This document shows, in pieces, positions 7,189 through 16,763 of a stretch of DNA of 39,558 nucleotides; position 1 is the first letter of the stretch; each line of letters opens with the position of its first letter. The translations under genes were made by a program, and so were the position numbers. The DNA is from a virus. The DNA lies in IMG/VR virus record IMGVR_UViG_3300010157_000124, positions 1 to 39,558 of that record; one strand, 5' to 3'. Under the pieces are notes generated by a model. It did not search any database, was not told the origin of the DNA, and worked only from the letters and a program-made list of their open reading frames with translations.

Positions 7189-8679
7189 ATGAGCAGTTCT
7201 TTACAAAATCAATCTGTTGTTGGGTTAAGAGTTGAGCAATGTATAATAACATCATCAACTGGGGAAAAATTGGATTTCAAAAATGCTGTTGTTGAATATA
7301 GTTATTTTGAAGATATATTTTCAAATTTCGTTTCTGGATCTTTAATGATAAGTGACTCATCAGCATTTCAAAATAAGTTGAAATGGACTGGTAATGAAAC
7401 TTTAGAATTGGTTATTGATAAACCAAAAGAAGAAGGTTCTGAGGCATCTGGGAGAGGAATTCCTCTTGGCAAATATGAAGTAGGCACTTCCAATGGATCA
7501 AAAAAACTTGAAACTATTAAATATAGAATTTTTAATATTAAAAGTAGAAAATTGGGAAATGATACAAACGAAAATTTCATTGTTCAATTTTGCTCAGATG
7601 CTTTGATGTTATCAGAACAAACAAAAATCAGCAAATCATACAAACAAATGAAAATATCAGATATCATCAAAGATATCTGTAAAACGTATTTGAATTTAAG
7701 AGTTGAAGATGTAAAAGATAAGAATGGAAATGTTATTTTACCATCTCAAGTTGGAATTGAAGAAACATTTGGAACTAGAGATATTGTAATTCCAAAACTA
7801 AAACCTTTTGAAGCAATCAATTGGCTCTGTACTCAAGCAATTAGTAATTCCTTACCAGGAGATTTGAAGAATGGCGCTCAATATTTATTTTGGCAAAATA
7901 GGGATGCTTATTTTTTCAATACTATTTTATTTAGACTTTATAATAAAGAAAAATATGTATATCAGAATCCACTAATAGATTCAAATAGTAATAGACTAGA
8001 CTCTGGCGGATATTGGTATGGAACAAAAAATATTGAATATTCAAGTCCTCAATACAGCGAATATGAACAAATAATTTCTTTTGAAGTTATGAATTCTTAT
8101 GATACGATGGAATCTTCACAAAGAGGAATGTATGCGAATAGAATGATTGCGCTGGATCATATCAGAAGAATGCACGAAAATGCTGATTTTAATTATAATG
8201 ATTATTGGAAACATCTTAATGGTCAATATGATTTTTATAAAAATAAAAAATTTAACGCAGTCCCCGCATTTCAACCAGCAAACAAAGAAGTTGCTAGGAG
8301 TTTAGAATCAACTATCAAAATCTATCCATCAACAACAAATCAAAAAGATAGTAAATATATTAAATCTAGAGTTCCAAAGATATCGGCAAACTATGTTGAA
8401 AACACAGTCCCATATAGGTATGCTCAAATGGCACTATTGGGACATAATAGATTGAAACTAATGATTCCTGGAGATCCATATATTTCTGCTGGATTGATAA
8501 TTAAAGTTACATTAACAAAAACTTCAAAGGGATTAGATCCTACTGCTGGAGATTTGGAAGATCAATATTTGTCTGGGTATTATGTCATTTCTGCTCTAAG
8601 ACACATTTTAAATCAAGAAAATGAATTTAATACTGTTTTGGAACTTGTTAAAGATAGTTATCACCCACCAAGTCTATAA
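7189..8679 (+). CDS. 27: gp27-like baseplate hub subunit
   Basis: The 496-residue protein lies immediately before gp5, where T4-like phages place the hub. The N-terminus (VEQCIITSSTGEKLDFKNAVVEYSYFEDIF, then FVSGSLMISD) looks like a hub beta-barrel. A second domain contains FIVQFCSDALMLSEQTKISKSYKQMKISDIIKDICKTYL, typical of marine gp27-like proteins, followed by the EAINWLC block and a C-terminal barrel (LKLMIPGDPYISAGLIIKV, LSGYYVISALRHIL). T4 gp27 (391 residues) forms the trimer that carries the gp5 spike and joins it to the tube. I see no catalytic motif. The family call rests on pattern and position rather than an alignment. Confidence 0.75.
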   Translation: MSSSLQNQSVVGLRVEQCIITSSTGEKLDFKNAVVEYSYFEDIFSNFVSGSLMISDSSAFQNKLKWTGNETLELVIDKPKEEGSEASGRGIPLGKYEVGTSNGSKKLETIKYRIFNIKSRKLGNDTNENFIVQFCSDALMLSEQTKISKSYKQMKISDIIKDICKTYLNLRVEDVKDKNGNVILPSQVGIEETFGTRDIVIPKLKPFEAINWLCTQAISNSLPGDLKNGAQYLFWQNRDAYFFNTILFRLYNKEKYVYQNPLIDSNSNRLDSGGYWYGTKNIEYSSPQYSEYEQIISFEVMNSYDTMESSQRGMYANRMIALDHIRRMHENADFNYNDYWKHLNGQYDFYKNKKFNAVPAFQPANKEVARSLESTIKIYPSTTNQKDSKYIKSRVPKISANYVENTVPYRYAQMALLGHNRLKLMIPGDPYISAGLIIKVTLTKTSKGLDPTAGDLEDQYLSGYYVISALRHILNQENEFNTVLELVKDSYHPPSL

Positions 8680-8690
8680 GGGAAAATATT

Positions 8691-9053
8691 ATGAGTGCGA
8701 TGAAAAATAAAAAGAATTTTCCAGGGTTAGATGGATTTGTCTGGTGGACAGGAATTGTTGAAGGAAGGCAAGATCCATTAAAACTGGGAAGAGTTCAAGT
8801 TCGTTGTTTTGGGTGGCATACCGAAAGTAAACAAAATATTCCTTCGGATGAATTACTTTGGGCACACCCAGCATTTGCTGCTAATGTATATCAAACAACC
8901 CACGTTCCAAAAGAAGGAGAAAACGTTTTTGGATTTTTTATGGATGGTGAAGATGGACAATTCCATTCTATTTTGGAGTTATCCCGGCAATTCCTGGAAA
9001 AATATATCCAAAAACTGAAGGATTTTCTGATCCTGGTGATGATGCTGATGTAA
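8691..9053 (+). CDS. 5: gp5-like baseplate spike protein, N-terminal part (frame broken)
   Basis: Residues about 12-90 form the gp5 N-terminal OB domain: FPGLDGFVWWTGIVEGRQDPLKLGRVQVRCFGWH, then ELLWAHPAF and GENVFGFFMDGEDGQFHSIL. After HSIL (about nt 8974) this frame turns into unrelated sequence and stops at 9053. The expected continuation (GVIPGIPGKIYPKTEGFSDP) is present in the -1 frame from 8975, so one base, most likely a G in the GG at 8975-8976, is missing. The OB domain binds the hub in T4. No true stop or insertion is seen at the break. A sequencing or assembly indel is the simplest explanation; programmed slippage is less likely because no canonical heptamer is in phase. Together with the downstream part it makes a protein of roughly 309 residues. 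Confidence 0.8.
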   Translation: MSAMKNKKNFPGLDGFVWWTGIVEGRQDPLKLGRVQVRCFGWHTESKQNIPSDELLWAHPAFAANVYQTTHVPKEGENVFGFFMDGEDGQFHSILELSRQFLEKYIQKLKDFLILVMMLM

Positions 9054-9076
9054 AAAGAAGACCTATTCCGGTTCAT

Positions 9077-9619
9077 TTGGGAAAACCAACAAGATATCCA
9101 AATATACAGGATTTGGATGAACCAACGACATCCAGATTGGCAAGAAATGAAAATATAGATAAAACCCCATTAGGAGGAGCATATGCTGCTAATTTTAAAA
9201 AATTAGCAGCAGACGTTGTAGCATCAGAAGCAACCGGGGGGACAGATACCACCCAAATTTTAGCATCTGGACTTCTGGAAATTTTAGCATCAGAAAAACC
9301 ATTTTATGCTGCAAAATATCCATATAATTGTTCAGTTATGACAGAATCCGGACATTATATTGATTATGATGATAGTCCAGGTGCAGAAAGAATTACTCTG
9401 CTTCATAGAACCGGAAGTTTTTTGGAATTGAAACCAAATGGTGATGTTAGATTATATGCTGCAAATGATTTATATCTCACCGGAGAAAAAAATGTTTATA
9501 TTACTGCCAAAACAAAAATGATTCATAATAAGGCAGTTACTGAAATTCTTGAAGAAATTCAAATGCTCAAACATACCACAAAGGGCATTCATATTGACAA
9601 CATCGGTTATCACTACTAA
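9077..9619 (+). CDS. 5: gp5-like baseplate spike protein, C-terminal part (continues the same gene)
   Basis: This frame is open from 8951; 9077 is merely its first ATG. The true sequence runs on from the gp5 OB domain through PGIPGKIYPKTEGFSDP and DDADVKRRPIPVHLGKPTRYP. The rest contains PTTSRLARNE, EKPFYAAKYPYN, ESGHYIDYDDSPGAERITLLHRTGSFLELKPNGDVRLYAANDLYLTGEKNVYITAKTK, which is the VgrG/gp5-type transition into a beta-helical spike. T4 gp5 has a lysozyme domain between OB fold and spike; here there is none. The spike is short, ending ILEEIQMLKHTTKGIHIDNIGYHY. It would pierce the outer membrane. gp25 follows after 11 nt. Confidence 0.8.
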   Translation: MGKPTRYPNIQDLDEPTTSRLARNENIDKTPLGGAYAANFKKLAADVVASEATGGTDTTQILASGLLEILASEKPFYAAKYPYNCSVMTESGHYIDYDDSPGAERITLLHRTGSFLELKPNGDVRLYAANDLYLTGEKNVYITAKTKMIHNKAVTEILEEIQMLKHTTKGIHIDNIGYHY

Positions 9620-9630
9620 TAAATAGTATA

Positions 9631-10020
9631 ATGAAAACACAAACATTCCATTCAGATTTAGATTTAATGTTTAAAACCCATCCTTCAAAGAAAGATTTGG
9701 TCTTGAGCATTAATGAAAAGGCAGTAATTCGCTCGGTTAAGAATTTGGTCTTAACTAACCATTATGAAAGATTGTTTCAATCCGAAATAGGATCAAATGT
9801 TTCAAAGATGTTATTTGAACCAATGACATCAATAACAGCAAATATAGTTCAAAGAGAAATATATGATGTAATAACTATATTTGAACCAAGGGTTTCAAAT
9901 TTGACGGTTGATGTTAAAATGAATCCTGATGAAAATTCTTTGACGGCAACAGTTCAATTTTATTTAGAGAATTCAATTACTCCAGTCAGTGTAGATTTAC
10001 TTTTAGAAAGAATAAGATAG
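9631..10020 (+). CDS. 25: gp25-like baseplate wedge subunit
   Basis: The 129-residue protein is a full-length member of the GPW/gp25 family (T4 gp25 is 132 residues). Diagnostic parts are the opening SDLDLMFKTHPSKKDLVLSINEKAV, RSVKNLVLTNHYERLFQ, IGSNVSKMLFEP, and the EPR core motif at residues 85-87 in IFEPRVSNLTV. gp25 binds the gp6-gp53 wedge core and nucleates sheath assembly in T4; homologues occur in type VI secretion and R-type pyocins. It is placed between gp5 and gp6 as in related marine phages. No Shine-Dalgarno is evident, so translation may be coupled to gp5. Confidence 0.93.
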   Translation: MKTQTFHSDLDLMFKTHPSKKDLVLSINEKAVIRSVKNLVLTNHYERLFQSEIGSNVSKMLFEPMTSITANIVQREIYDVITIFEPRVSNLTVDVKMNPDENSLTATVQFYLENSITPVSVDLLLERIR

Positions 10021-10028
10021 GAAACTAA

Positions 10029-12110
10029 ATGAGCGGATCAAACTCAAATATACAAATTGCGGGAACAGATTTTGATCAGATTAAAAGCAATCTGATTACC
10101 TATCTACAGGGACAAAATATTCTAAAAGATGCTTCTTATACTGGAAGTGTTCTTTCAATATTAATGGATATCCTTGCTTATAATACCCACTATAATTCAT
10201 TCTATTTGAATATGGTTGGTAATGAAATGTTCCTTGATACTGCCACAAGAAGAAGTTCTGTAGTATCTCGCTCCAAACTTCTTGGATATACTCCATTATC
10301 AACATCATGCCCAACAGCAGTGGTTGACATTAGAGCTGATGGTTTAACCGGATCTGCTTTTTATCTTCCAAAATATACAAAGTTTCTTTCTGAAAAACTT
10401 GATAATACTAACTATACTTTCGTAACAACAAAAGATTATTTGGTAAATGCGAATTCAACAGGACATATAGTCCTTCAGGATGTTGAATTGAAAAGTGGAG
10501 AACCAATTTCATATACCTTTGTATATTCGGCAACGACAAATTTTGAAAATAGATTTAAAATTCCAGATGCTAATATTGATCTTGAAACATTAGAAGTCGT
10601 TGTTCAAATATCAACAACAAATTATGAATCTACGGTATTTAATAAGGTTGATGATAAATTATTATTAGATGGAAATTCGGAAGTATATTTCATTCAAGAG
10701 TCCCTCGATGGAAATTATGAAATGTATTTTGGTAATGGTATCATTGGAAAGGCATTATATGATGGTAATTTGGTTAAAGTTAAATATCTAACCTCAGCTG
10801 GGGTTGATGCGAATTATGCTTCAAGTTTTGTTCCGGTTGAAACTATAGCATCATATGATACAATTGATATTATAACCACAGTTCCAGCACATTTTGGCAG
10901 ATCAAAAGAAGATATTGATTCAATTAGATATATTGCACCTAAAGTATTTTCGGCACAAGGAAGAGCAGTTACCGTCAATGATTATATAGCATTGATAAAA
11001 AAGAATTCCGAAGCATTTCCGTTGGATGCTGTTAATGTTTGGAGAGGGGATGATAATCAACCTCCAGTCTATGGTAAAGTTTTCGTTTCGGTTAAACCAA
11101 AAGGTGGATATTCGGTGACCGAAAACCAAAAGAATCTTATTAAAGAAACCATAATAAAACCAATTAATGTAGTTACTATTGATGTTGATATAGTTGATGT
11201 TGATTATACATTTTTAAATATTGAGACTAATGTTTTATTAGATCCAACAAAAACAACTCTCACAGAGAATGATATAAGAACGACCATAATGAGTGCGGTT
11301 AAGGCATATTCCGCAAATAATTTAAATTCATTTGAATCAACATTGATAATTCCGGATTTGATTACTACAATCAATTCTTCGGATCAATCAATCATCACAA
11401 ATGAACAGAAGATAAAATTACAAAAAAGAATATCTCCAACAACTAACACATCAATTTCATATGTTATGGATTTTGGAATACCAATTAAAAGAGATTTCTT
11501 TGGTAAATCCGTATCAATATCAGATAGTTTCCAAATGTTGGATATAAATAATATATCTACAACCGGAGGATTTATTTTAAGAAAAGATGTTTATATTGAA
11601 GAAGTTCCGGCATCTTCAACGAGCATTGATTCAATTGTAATATTAAATCCTGGAACTAACTATACCAAAACTCCAATTATTAAAATTGTTGGAGATGGTA
11701 AGAACGCAACAGCACATGCTTCCATAGTCAATGGTAAGATTAAAGAAATTATTATTGACAATCTAGGAGAAGGATATACTCAAGCGATAGTCCAAATTGA
11801 TCCTGATGGTGGTGGAGGAATACTTGGATCAGCAAAAATAATTCTTCAAGGTAGATATGGAGATCTAAGAACTTATTATTATAATAATGGAATCAAATAT
11901 GTTCTAAATCCAAAAGCTGGAACTGTTGATTATTATTCTGGGGTTATTAATTTAATTGACTTTAAACCATACTCAATAAATAATAATTCTGGACAACTAA
12001 AAATTAATGTTATTCCAGATACTAATATAGTATATTCTGAGAGAAACAAATTATTAACTTTAGATCAGAACGATCCAACGGCAGTATCAATTAATATTAT
12101 AACTAAATGA
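10029..12110 (+). CDS. 6: gp6-like baseplate wedge subunit
   Basis: The 693-residue protein opens with FDQIKSNLITYLQGQNILKDASYTGSVLSILMDILAYNTHYNSFYLNMVGNEMFLDTATRRSSVVS, the hallmark of T4 gp6/baseplate J proteins (T4 gp6: 660 residues). The centre holds YFGNGIIGKALYDGNLVKVKYLTS and IRYIAPKVFSAQGRAVTVNDYIALIKK, the J-family core. Residues about 530-607 carry a beta-insert with VILNPGTNYTKTP and DNLGEGYTQ, like that in gp53 and gp8. In T4, gp6 forms the inner ring that ties wedges together and rearranges on contraction. AGGA precedes the start; its stop overlaps the next start by 4 nt (ATGA), so the two products are translationally coupled. Confidence 0.93.
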   Translation: MSGSNSNIQIAGTDFDQIKSNLITYLQGQNILKDASYTGSVLSILMDILAYNTHYNSFYLNMVGNEMFLDTATRRSSVVSRSKLLGYTPLSTSCPTAVVDIRADGLTGSAFYLPKYTKFLSEKLDNTNYTFVTTKDYLVNANSTGHIVLQDVELKSGEPISYTFVYSATTNFENRFKIPDANIDLETLEVVVQISTTNYESTVFNKVDDKLLLDGNSEVYFIQESLDGNYEMYFGNGIIGKALYDGNLVKVKYLTSAGVDANYASSFVPVETIASYDTIDIITTVPAHFGRSKEDIDSIRYIAPKVFSAQGRAVTVNDYIALIKKNSEAFPLDAVNVWRGDDNQPPVYGKVFVSVKPKGGYSVTENQKNLIKETIIKPINVVTIDVDIVDVDYTFLNIETNVLLDPTKTTLTENDIRTTIMSAVKAYSANNLNSFESTLIIPDLITTINSSDQSIITNEQKIKLQKRISPTTNTSISYVMDFGIPIKRDFFGKSVSISDSFQMLDINNISTTGGFILRKDVYIEEVPASSTSIDSIVILNPGTNYTKTPIIKIVGDGKNATAHASIVNGKIKEIIIDNLGEGYTQAIVQIDPDGGGGILGSAKIILQGRYGDLRTYYYNNGIKYVLNPKAGTVDYYSGVINLIDFKPYSINNNSGQLKINVIPDTNIVYSERNKLLTLDQNDPTAVSINIITK

Positions 12111-15100
12111 TTCCAGATAATTTTAAAGATTCTCTAGCGTTAATATCTCAATTCCCTGGTTTCATTAGGGATGATTCTGACTATCAAACTTTCATACAGT
12201 TTGTAGAGGCATATTACCAGTGGTTAGAAACCACTGGTAATCCTGAAGAAAGATCGAAAAATCTTCTCAACTATTCCGATATTGACAATACAATACCAGA
12301 ATTTGAGGAATATTTCTTTAATGAATTTCTTCAATACTTTCCAAAGGAATCATTAACTAGCAAAAGAGAGTTGGTTAAGGTTGCTAGAGAACTTTATCAA
12401 AGAAAGTCTACTCCAGCATCATTTAAGTTTTTATTCAGAGCATTATTTGATTCTGATTGTGACATCTATAACGGTAGTGATTTTATTCTTTTATCATCAG
12501 ATGGTAAATGGATTCAACCAAAAAGTATTCAATTAAAGACTCTTGATCCAAGATTTTTACACGTTGATAATTATAAAATTTTTGGAACAGAATCAAAATC
12601 TAGTGCCAAAATTGAAAGATCCCAAGTATCAAATAATTCCATCGAGATCTTTCTTTCTGATTTTGGTACAAATTTTTATCCAGGTGAAACTGCTAAAATA
12701 GTTGATGATCAATTACATGAAATTGTTGTTGATGGTTCAATATTGGAAGCAACCATTATAGGAACTATAAAATCTGTAACAGTTGATCCAAACAATCTAG
12801 GAAAAAATTATAAGATCGGAGATCCTACAATATTTTATGGTGGGGTTGATTATTCTGGAAATCATCTAGAAGCAACCGCTAATGTATCTTCAATTTATAA
12901 TGGAGAAATAAAAGAAGTCATTGTTACCAATCCTTCTTGTGGATTTAGAAAAAATTATTCTCCGGTAGATTTACTCTCTGCCAATGGATCAAACGGAAAT
13001 ATTGTAATTAGTGAACTAAAAACCGATTCTCCATTTTTTACAAGATTTGTTTCAAAGGATGTTATTGATTCTAAAAAAGATGTTCTTTTAAGCAGTCCAT
13101 CTTTTGGTTTTGCTAACAATCAATCCGCTAATATTGATACCAAATTATTAGATGTATTAACTTTCCAAGAGTATAATACATTTCCACTTTCAACATTCAA
13201 TATAACAAATCCTGGATCAGGATATGATGAGAAGTTTAATCTCAATGTTGAATCTTTATATGATACTGAAAATACCTATAAATCCAATCTTTTTGATTTA
13301 GGAATATTGGGACCAATCAAGATTAGAAGTAAAGGTAAGGAATATAAAGTTGGTGATGAAATTCAATTTGTTGGAGGATTTGGCGCATTTGCTTTTGCTA
13401 GAATTTCCTCTGTTGATGGTAGAGGTTCAATATTAGCAGCAGAATATTATAATGGGGATGATATCACCAGTCTTGGTGGGTTTGGATATTCAAACGATTC
13501 TCTTCCAAAATTATATATTGATTCTACAACAGGATTAGGTGGGGAGTTATATGTTGAGTCTGTCTTAGGTGATGGAGAGTCGCTCATTGCCAACGCATAT
13601 CCTATTGGTGGTGTTAAATCCATAAATGTTATAAGTGCTGGTGAGAATTATAGGGAAAATCCTTCAGTTTCTTTGACCACCCAAGACATTGTCATTACTG
13701 GATTAAATTTGGTTGATGTTCCAAAGAAAGGATCTTTGGTTTATCAAGGAGATTACTACAACTCAACATTTAAAGCATTTGTTGATTCATTTACTTTAAA
13801 TTCAGATTCTCCACCAGGAACCCCATATTATACACTTAGATTATATGAATATAAGGGGACTGCGAATGGATCTCTCAGCATTTCAATTGATAAAGTTAAT
13901 ACTAATGATAAACTTTATAATTATACTATAAGAACAACATATAACTCTAATGGATTTACTAACGGAGTTAAAATTTATGGTAATGGAAAGGCAAAAGCAA
14001 CCTCTAATTTCATATCCGGATTAATTTTTGGAAAGGGTAGTTTCCTCGATGAATCTGGACAACCAAGCTCTTCTTGTAGAATTGAAAGTGATGTATATAA
14101 TTATTATTCATATTTCCTACAAGTGGAAAAATCTTTCAGCAATTATAAAGAAGTATTATATAATCTATTACATCCAGCTGGAACTAGGGTTTTGGGAACC
14201 AATGTTCTTCCACAAAAACCTCAAAAATTAAACTCCGGATTATATAATACAGAATATCATAGAAGGAATCTATCAAGAAGTTTATATAATCCTTCTATTA
14301 TATCATATATGGACATTAGGTCCAAGATGCCCAAATTAAAATTTGAGGTCAATGATAGTGGAGAAGGATTTAGAGTAGATCCAAACAGTGAAATTGTTTT
14401 TTTAAGGGGTGGAGCAAATTCATCTGGGTATATATCAAGCATTGATCCAAATACAGCAAACATTTCATTAGCAGATTTAATTGTAACTGATATAATTGGG
14501 GCGCATGGAAATCAGACTATTGGAAATACGGCATTAAACTTTTTACATAATCCAACAGCAAATGCTAATAATCAAACATTGGCAAATGTATTCTCTTTCA
14601 TTGAATTTAATACTAGTCCGATCTCTAATGCAGTCTTAAATACTCCTTCCGATTATTATACTGATTTTATTGAAGTTGATGCCTTTTCATTGTATGATAA
14701 TGAAGTTGGTAGTCAATCGGTACTATCTAATCTTGGAATATTAGGAAAAATTAAAGTAGTATCCGGAGGATCTGATTATCAAGCAAATGATAATATTATT
14801 TTTACCGGAGGGGATGGATTTGGAGCATATGCCAACATCTCCAGCGTTGATGCTAATGGAGCAATTTTAACCGTTGATTATGTTTATGATCCAAATGGTG
14901 AGTATGAATATAATCTTGGTGGATTAGGATATAGAGAAGAAAATCTTCCAACACTAACCGCAAATTCACAATTTGGTACTGGGGCAATATTAACCATTGA
15001 AAATATTCTTGGCGATGGTGAAAAGATATCTGTTGTCTCTGATCCAATATCTTTGGCAAATTCATCAACTAGTATAGTAAAGATTGAAAATTATGTTGAT

Positions 15101-16756
15101 TATAAAGAAAATTATCACTCAATAAATGTTTCTATTGATATAGTATCTTCAAATTCAATTATTGCTAATGCTAACGTTCAAACAATTACTGGAATTGCTG
15201 CCAATTCTGCGAGTGTAACTTCCATATATTCTGAAATTGATGCCCAACCAATTTATAACCTAGAAGTTATTAATGGTGGATATGGATTTAGAACATATTC
15301 AAATGGGAATAGTTCAATATCTTTCTCTGGGGTGAATTGTTCAAATGAAGCATATGGTGAAATTTATTCTGTTGATGAAACCAACCCATTTGAAGCAACA
15401 TTACTTTCAAAAGATGTTATTGGACTAAAAAGAGATCTTGTAATTGGAAATACAATTTTATCGTTTGCCAACAATATCCTAGCAAATGCCAATACAGCAT
15501 TAATAAATTCCCTAACATTCTTTGATATTCAAACATACCCAATCAAAGAAATAAGAGCAAAAAATCTTACAACAAACAACCCATCTGTAAAGGCGCATTC
15601 GTTTTATGATATTGAATATAATACTTCAGAATTATCTTATTTGGGTATTCTAGGTCCAATTGAAATTGTAAGTGGGGGTAGAAACTACCTTCCATATGAA
15701 ACTTTAAGTTTCTTTGGAGGACTTGGTTCTATGGCATATGCCAGAATTACAGATGTTGATGTTGATGGAAAAATTACCAAAGTTGAATATTATACCGACA
15801 ATAGTAATATTTCTTCTCTTGGTGGATTTGGATATAGTAATGATGCGTTACCAAGCATTGTAATCAATACTTCTTTTGGGTCTGGAGCAATATTGCGAGT
15901 CAATAGCATCTTGGGTGATGGTGAAGTAGTAGGAAATATTTCCAATACAGTTAAAACTGATGGATTGCCATTATCTTACGTACTGGATACTTCTGACAAT
16001 ATTGTAATAAGTCAAAACACCCCAACAGAAATTGTAAATGTATTCTCTAAAATTGTTAGTGTTGATGATTCTAATAGTACTATTACAATAGAAGATTGTG
16101 AAAGACTATATTATCCAAATGTTGCTCTGGGATACGCAACCTCCAATACAATTATTGTAGAGAAGATTACTGAAGTATTTGATTTTGTAAATGGTGGGGC
16201 ATATAGTGATCCAAATGCCAAGATAAGGGATATTATCCGCATTGGAGATTTGATAACCCTATCAAATAACATTTATATAAAGGTTACTAATGTTGACTTC
16301 CTAACAAATCAATATGCTACAATATATTGTGAAGGAGATATCAACCCATCTGGCAATAATATTAACCAACAACTAATCAGCGTAATTCATAATTTTGATG
16401 CTAATAATATATCTTTTGAATATCAATTGAGTTATGATAGTGTTGTAAATAGTGATGTCTTGACATTGGTTACTGAAAATAATGATATAATTTACTTCCC
16501 AAATCATGGGGTTGTTCCTTCTATCACAACAGATTATGTTTCTACTGAAGATACACCATCAATATTTGCGATGACGAAGGCGTTGAGTGATGATATAAAT
16601 ACAACAGAACTATTGGAATTTAGTACTATCAGAAGTCTTGAAGATGGTTCTAATTCTTCTGAAGATGGATTTATATTATCTTGGGATACACAAGATTATG
16701 TTAGTAACACATATTTTGCCGAAACTTATATTGGTTCAACGATAGCAACATTTTAA
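12107..16756 (+). CDS. Giant baseplate wedge protein at the gp7 position, with three long internal repeats
   Basis: The 1549-residue protein begins with a helical region (residues about 5-150: YQTFIQFVEAYYQWLETTGN, then TPASFKFLFRALFDSD, SDGKWIQPKSIQLK) seen in marine T4-like structural proteins. Three diverged repeats follow at about 271-494, 743-978 and 1050-1281. Each contains an FxxNxxANAxT-like strand, a YD block, LGILGxIxIxSxGxxY, an FxGGxGxxAxARISSVD block, a LGGxGYxxxxLPxL block and GDGE. Between repeats 1 and 2 (about 640-740) a segment with YKEVLYNLLHPAGTRVLG resembles a gp7/structural motif. Lying between gp6 and gp8 it occupies the gp7 position (T4 gp7: 1032 residues), so a wedge role is inferred. 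The repeats probably form beta-rich arms decorating the baseplate. Homology to gp7 itself was not established. Confidence 0.75.
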   Translation: MIPDNFKDSLALISQFPGFIRDDSDYQTFIQFVEAYYQWLETTGNPEERSKNLLNYSDIDNTIPEFEEYFFNEFLQYFPKESLTSKRELVKVARELYQRKSTPASFKFLFRALFDSDCDIYNGSDFILLSSDGKWIQPKSIQLKTLDPRFLHVDNYKIFGTESKSSAKIERSQVSNNSIEIFLSDFGTNFYPGETAKIVDDQLHEIVVDGSILEATIIGTIKSVTVDPNNLGKNYKIGDPTIFYGGVDYSGNHLEATANVSSIYNGEIKEVIVTNPSCGFRKNYSPVDLLSANGSNGNIVISELKTDSPFFTRFVSKDVIDSKKDVLLSSPSFGFANNQSANIDTKLLDVLTFQEYNTFPLSTFNITNPGSGYDEKFNLNVESLYDTENTYKSNLFDLGILGPIKIRSKGKEYKVGDEIQFVGGFGAFAFARISSVDGRGSILAAEYYNGDDITSLGGFGYSNDSLPKLYIDSTTGLGGELYVESVLGDGESLIANAYPIGGVKSINVISAGENYRENPSVSLTTQDIVITGLNLVDVPKKGSLVYQGDYYNSTFKAFVDSFTLNSDSPPGTPYYTLRLYEYKGTANGSLSISIDKVNTNDKLYNYTIRTTYNSNGFTNGVKIYGNGKAKATSNFISGLIFGKGSFLDESGQPSSSCRIESDVYNYYSYFLQVEKSFSNYKEVLYNLLHPAGTRVLGTNVLPQKPQKLNSGLYNTEYHRRNLSRSLYNPSIISYMDIRSKMPKLKFEVNDSGEGFRVDPNSEIVFLRGGANSSGYISSIDPNTANISLADLIVTDIIGAHGNQTIGNTALNFLHNPTANANNQTLANVFSFIEFNTSPISNAVLNTPSDYYTDFIEVDAFSLYDNEVGSQSVLSNLGILGKIKVVSGGSDYQANDNIIFTGGDGFGAYANISSVDANGAILTVDYVYDPNGEYEYNLGGLGYREENLPTLTANSQFGTGAILTIENILGDGEKISVVSDPISLANSSTSIVKIENYVDYKENYHSINVSIDIVSSNSIIANANVQTITGIAANSASVTSIYSEIDAQPIYNLEVINGGYGFRTYSNGNSSISFSGVNCSNEAYGEIYSVDETNPFEATLLSKDVIGLKRDLVIGNTILSFANNILANANTALINSLTFFDIQTYPIKEIRAKNLTTNNPSVKAHSFYDIEYNTSELSYLGILGPIEIVSGGRNYLPYETLSFFGGLGSMAYARITDVDVDGKITKVEYYTDNSNISSLGGFGYSNDALPSIVINTSFGSGAILRVNSILGDGEVVGNISNTVKTDGLPLSYVLDTSDNIVISQNTPTEIVNVFSKIVSVDDSNSTITIEDCERLYYPNVALGYATSNTIIVEKITEVFDFVNGGAYSDPNAKIRDIIRIGDLITLSNNIYIKVTNVDFLTNQYATIYCEGDINPSGNNINQQLISVIHNFDANNISFEYQLSYDSVVNSDVLTLVTENNDIIYFPNHGVVPSITTDYVSTEDTPSIFAMTKALSDDINTTELLEFSTIRSLEDGSNSSEDGFILSWDTQDYVSNTYFAETYIGSTIATF

Positions 16757-16763
16757 ATAAACT

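Noticed and set aside
8951-9053. Programmed frameshift in gp5
   Set aside because: No X XXY YYZ heptamer is in phase near the point where homology changes frame; a missing G in a short G run explains it better.
9618-9625. AATAAATA before gp25 as a late promoter
   Set aside because: It overlaps the gp5 stop and ends 5 nt before the ATG, so a transcript would start at or inside the gp25 start codon.
16754-16761. TTTAAATA before the 166-residue gene
   Set aside because: Off-consensus at the second base and only 2 nt before the ATG; it contains the previous gene's stop.
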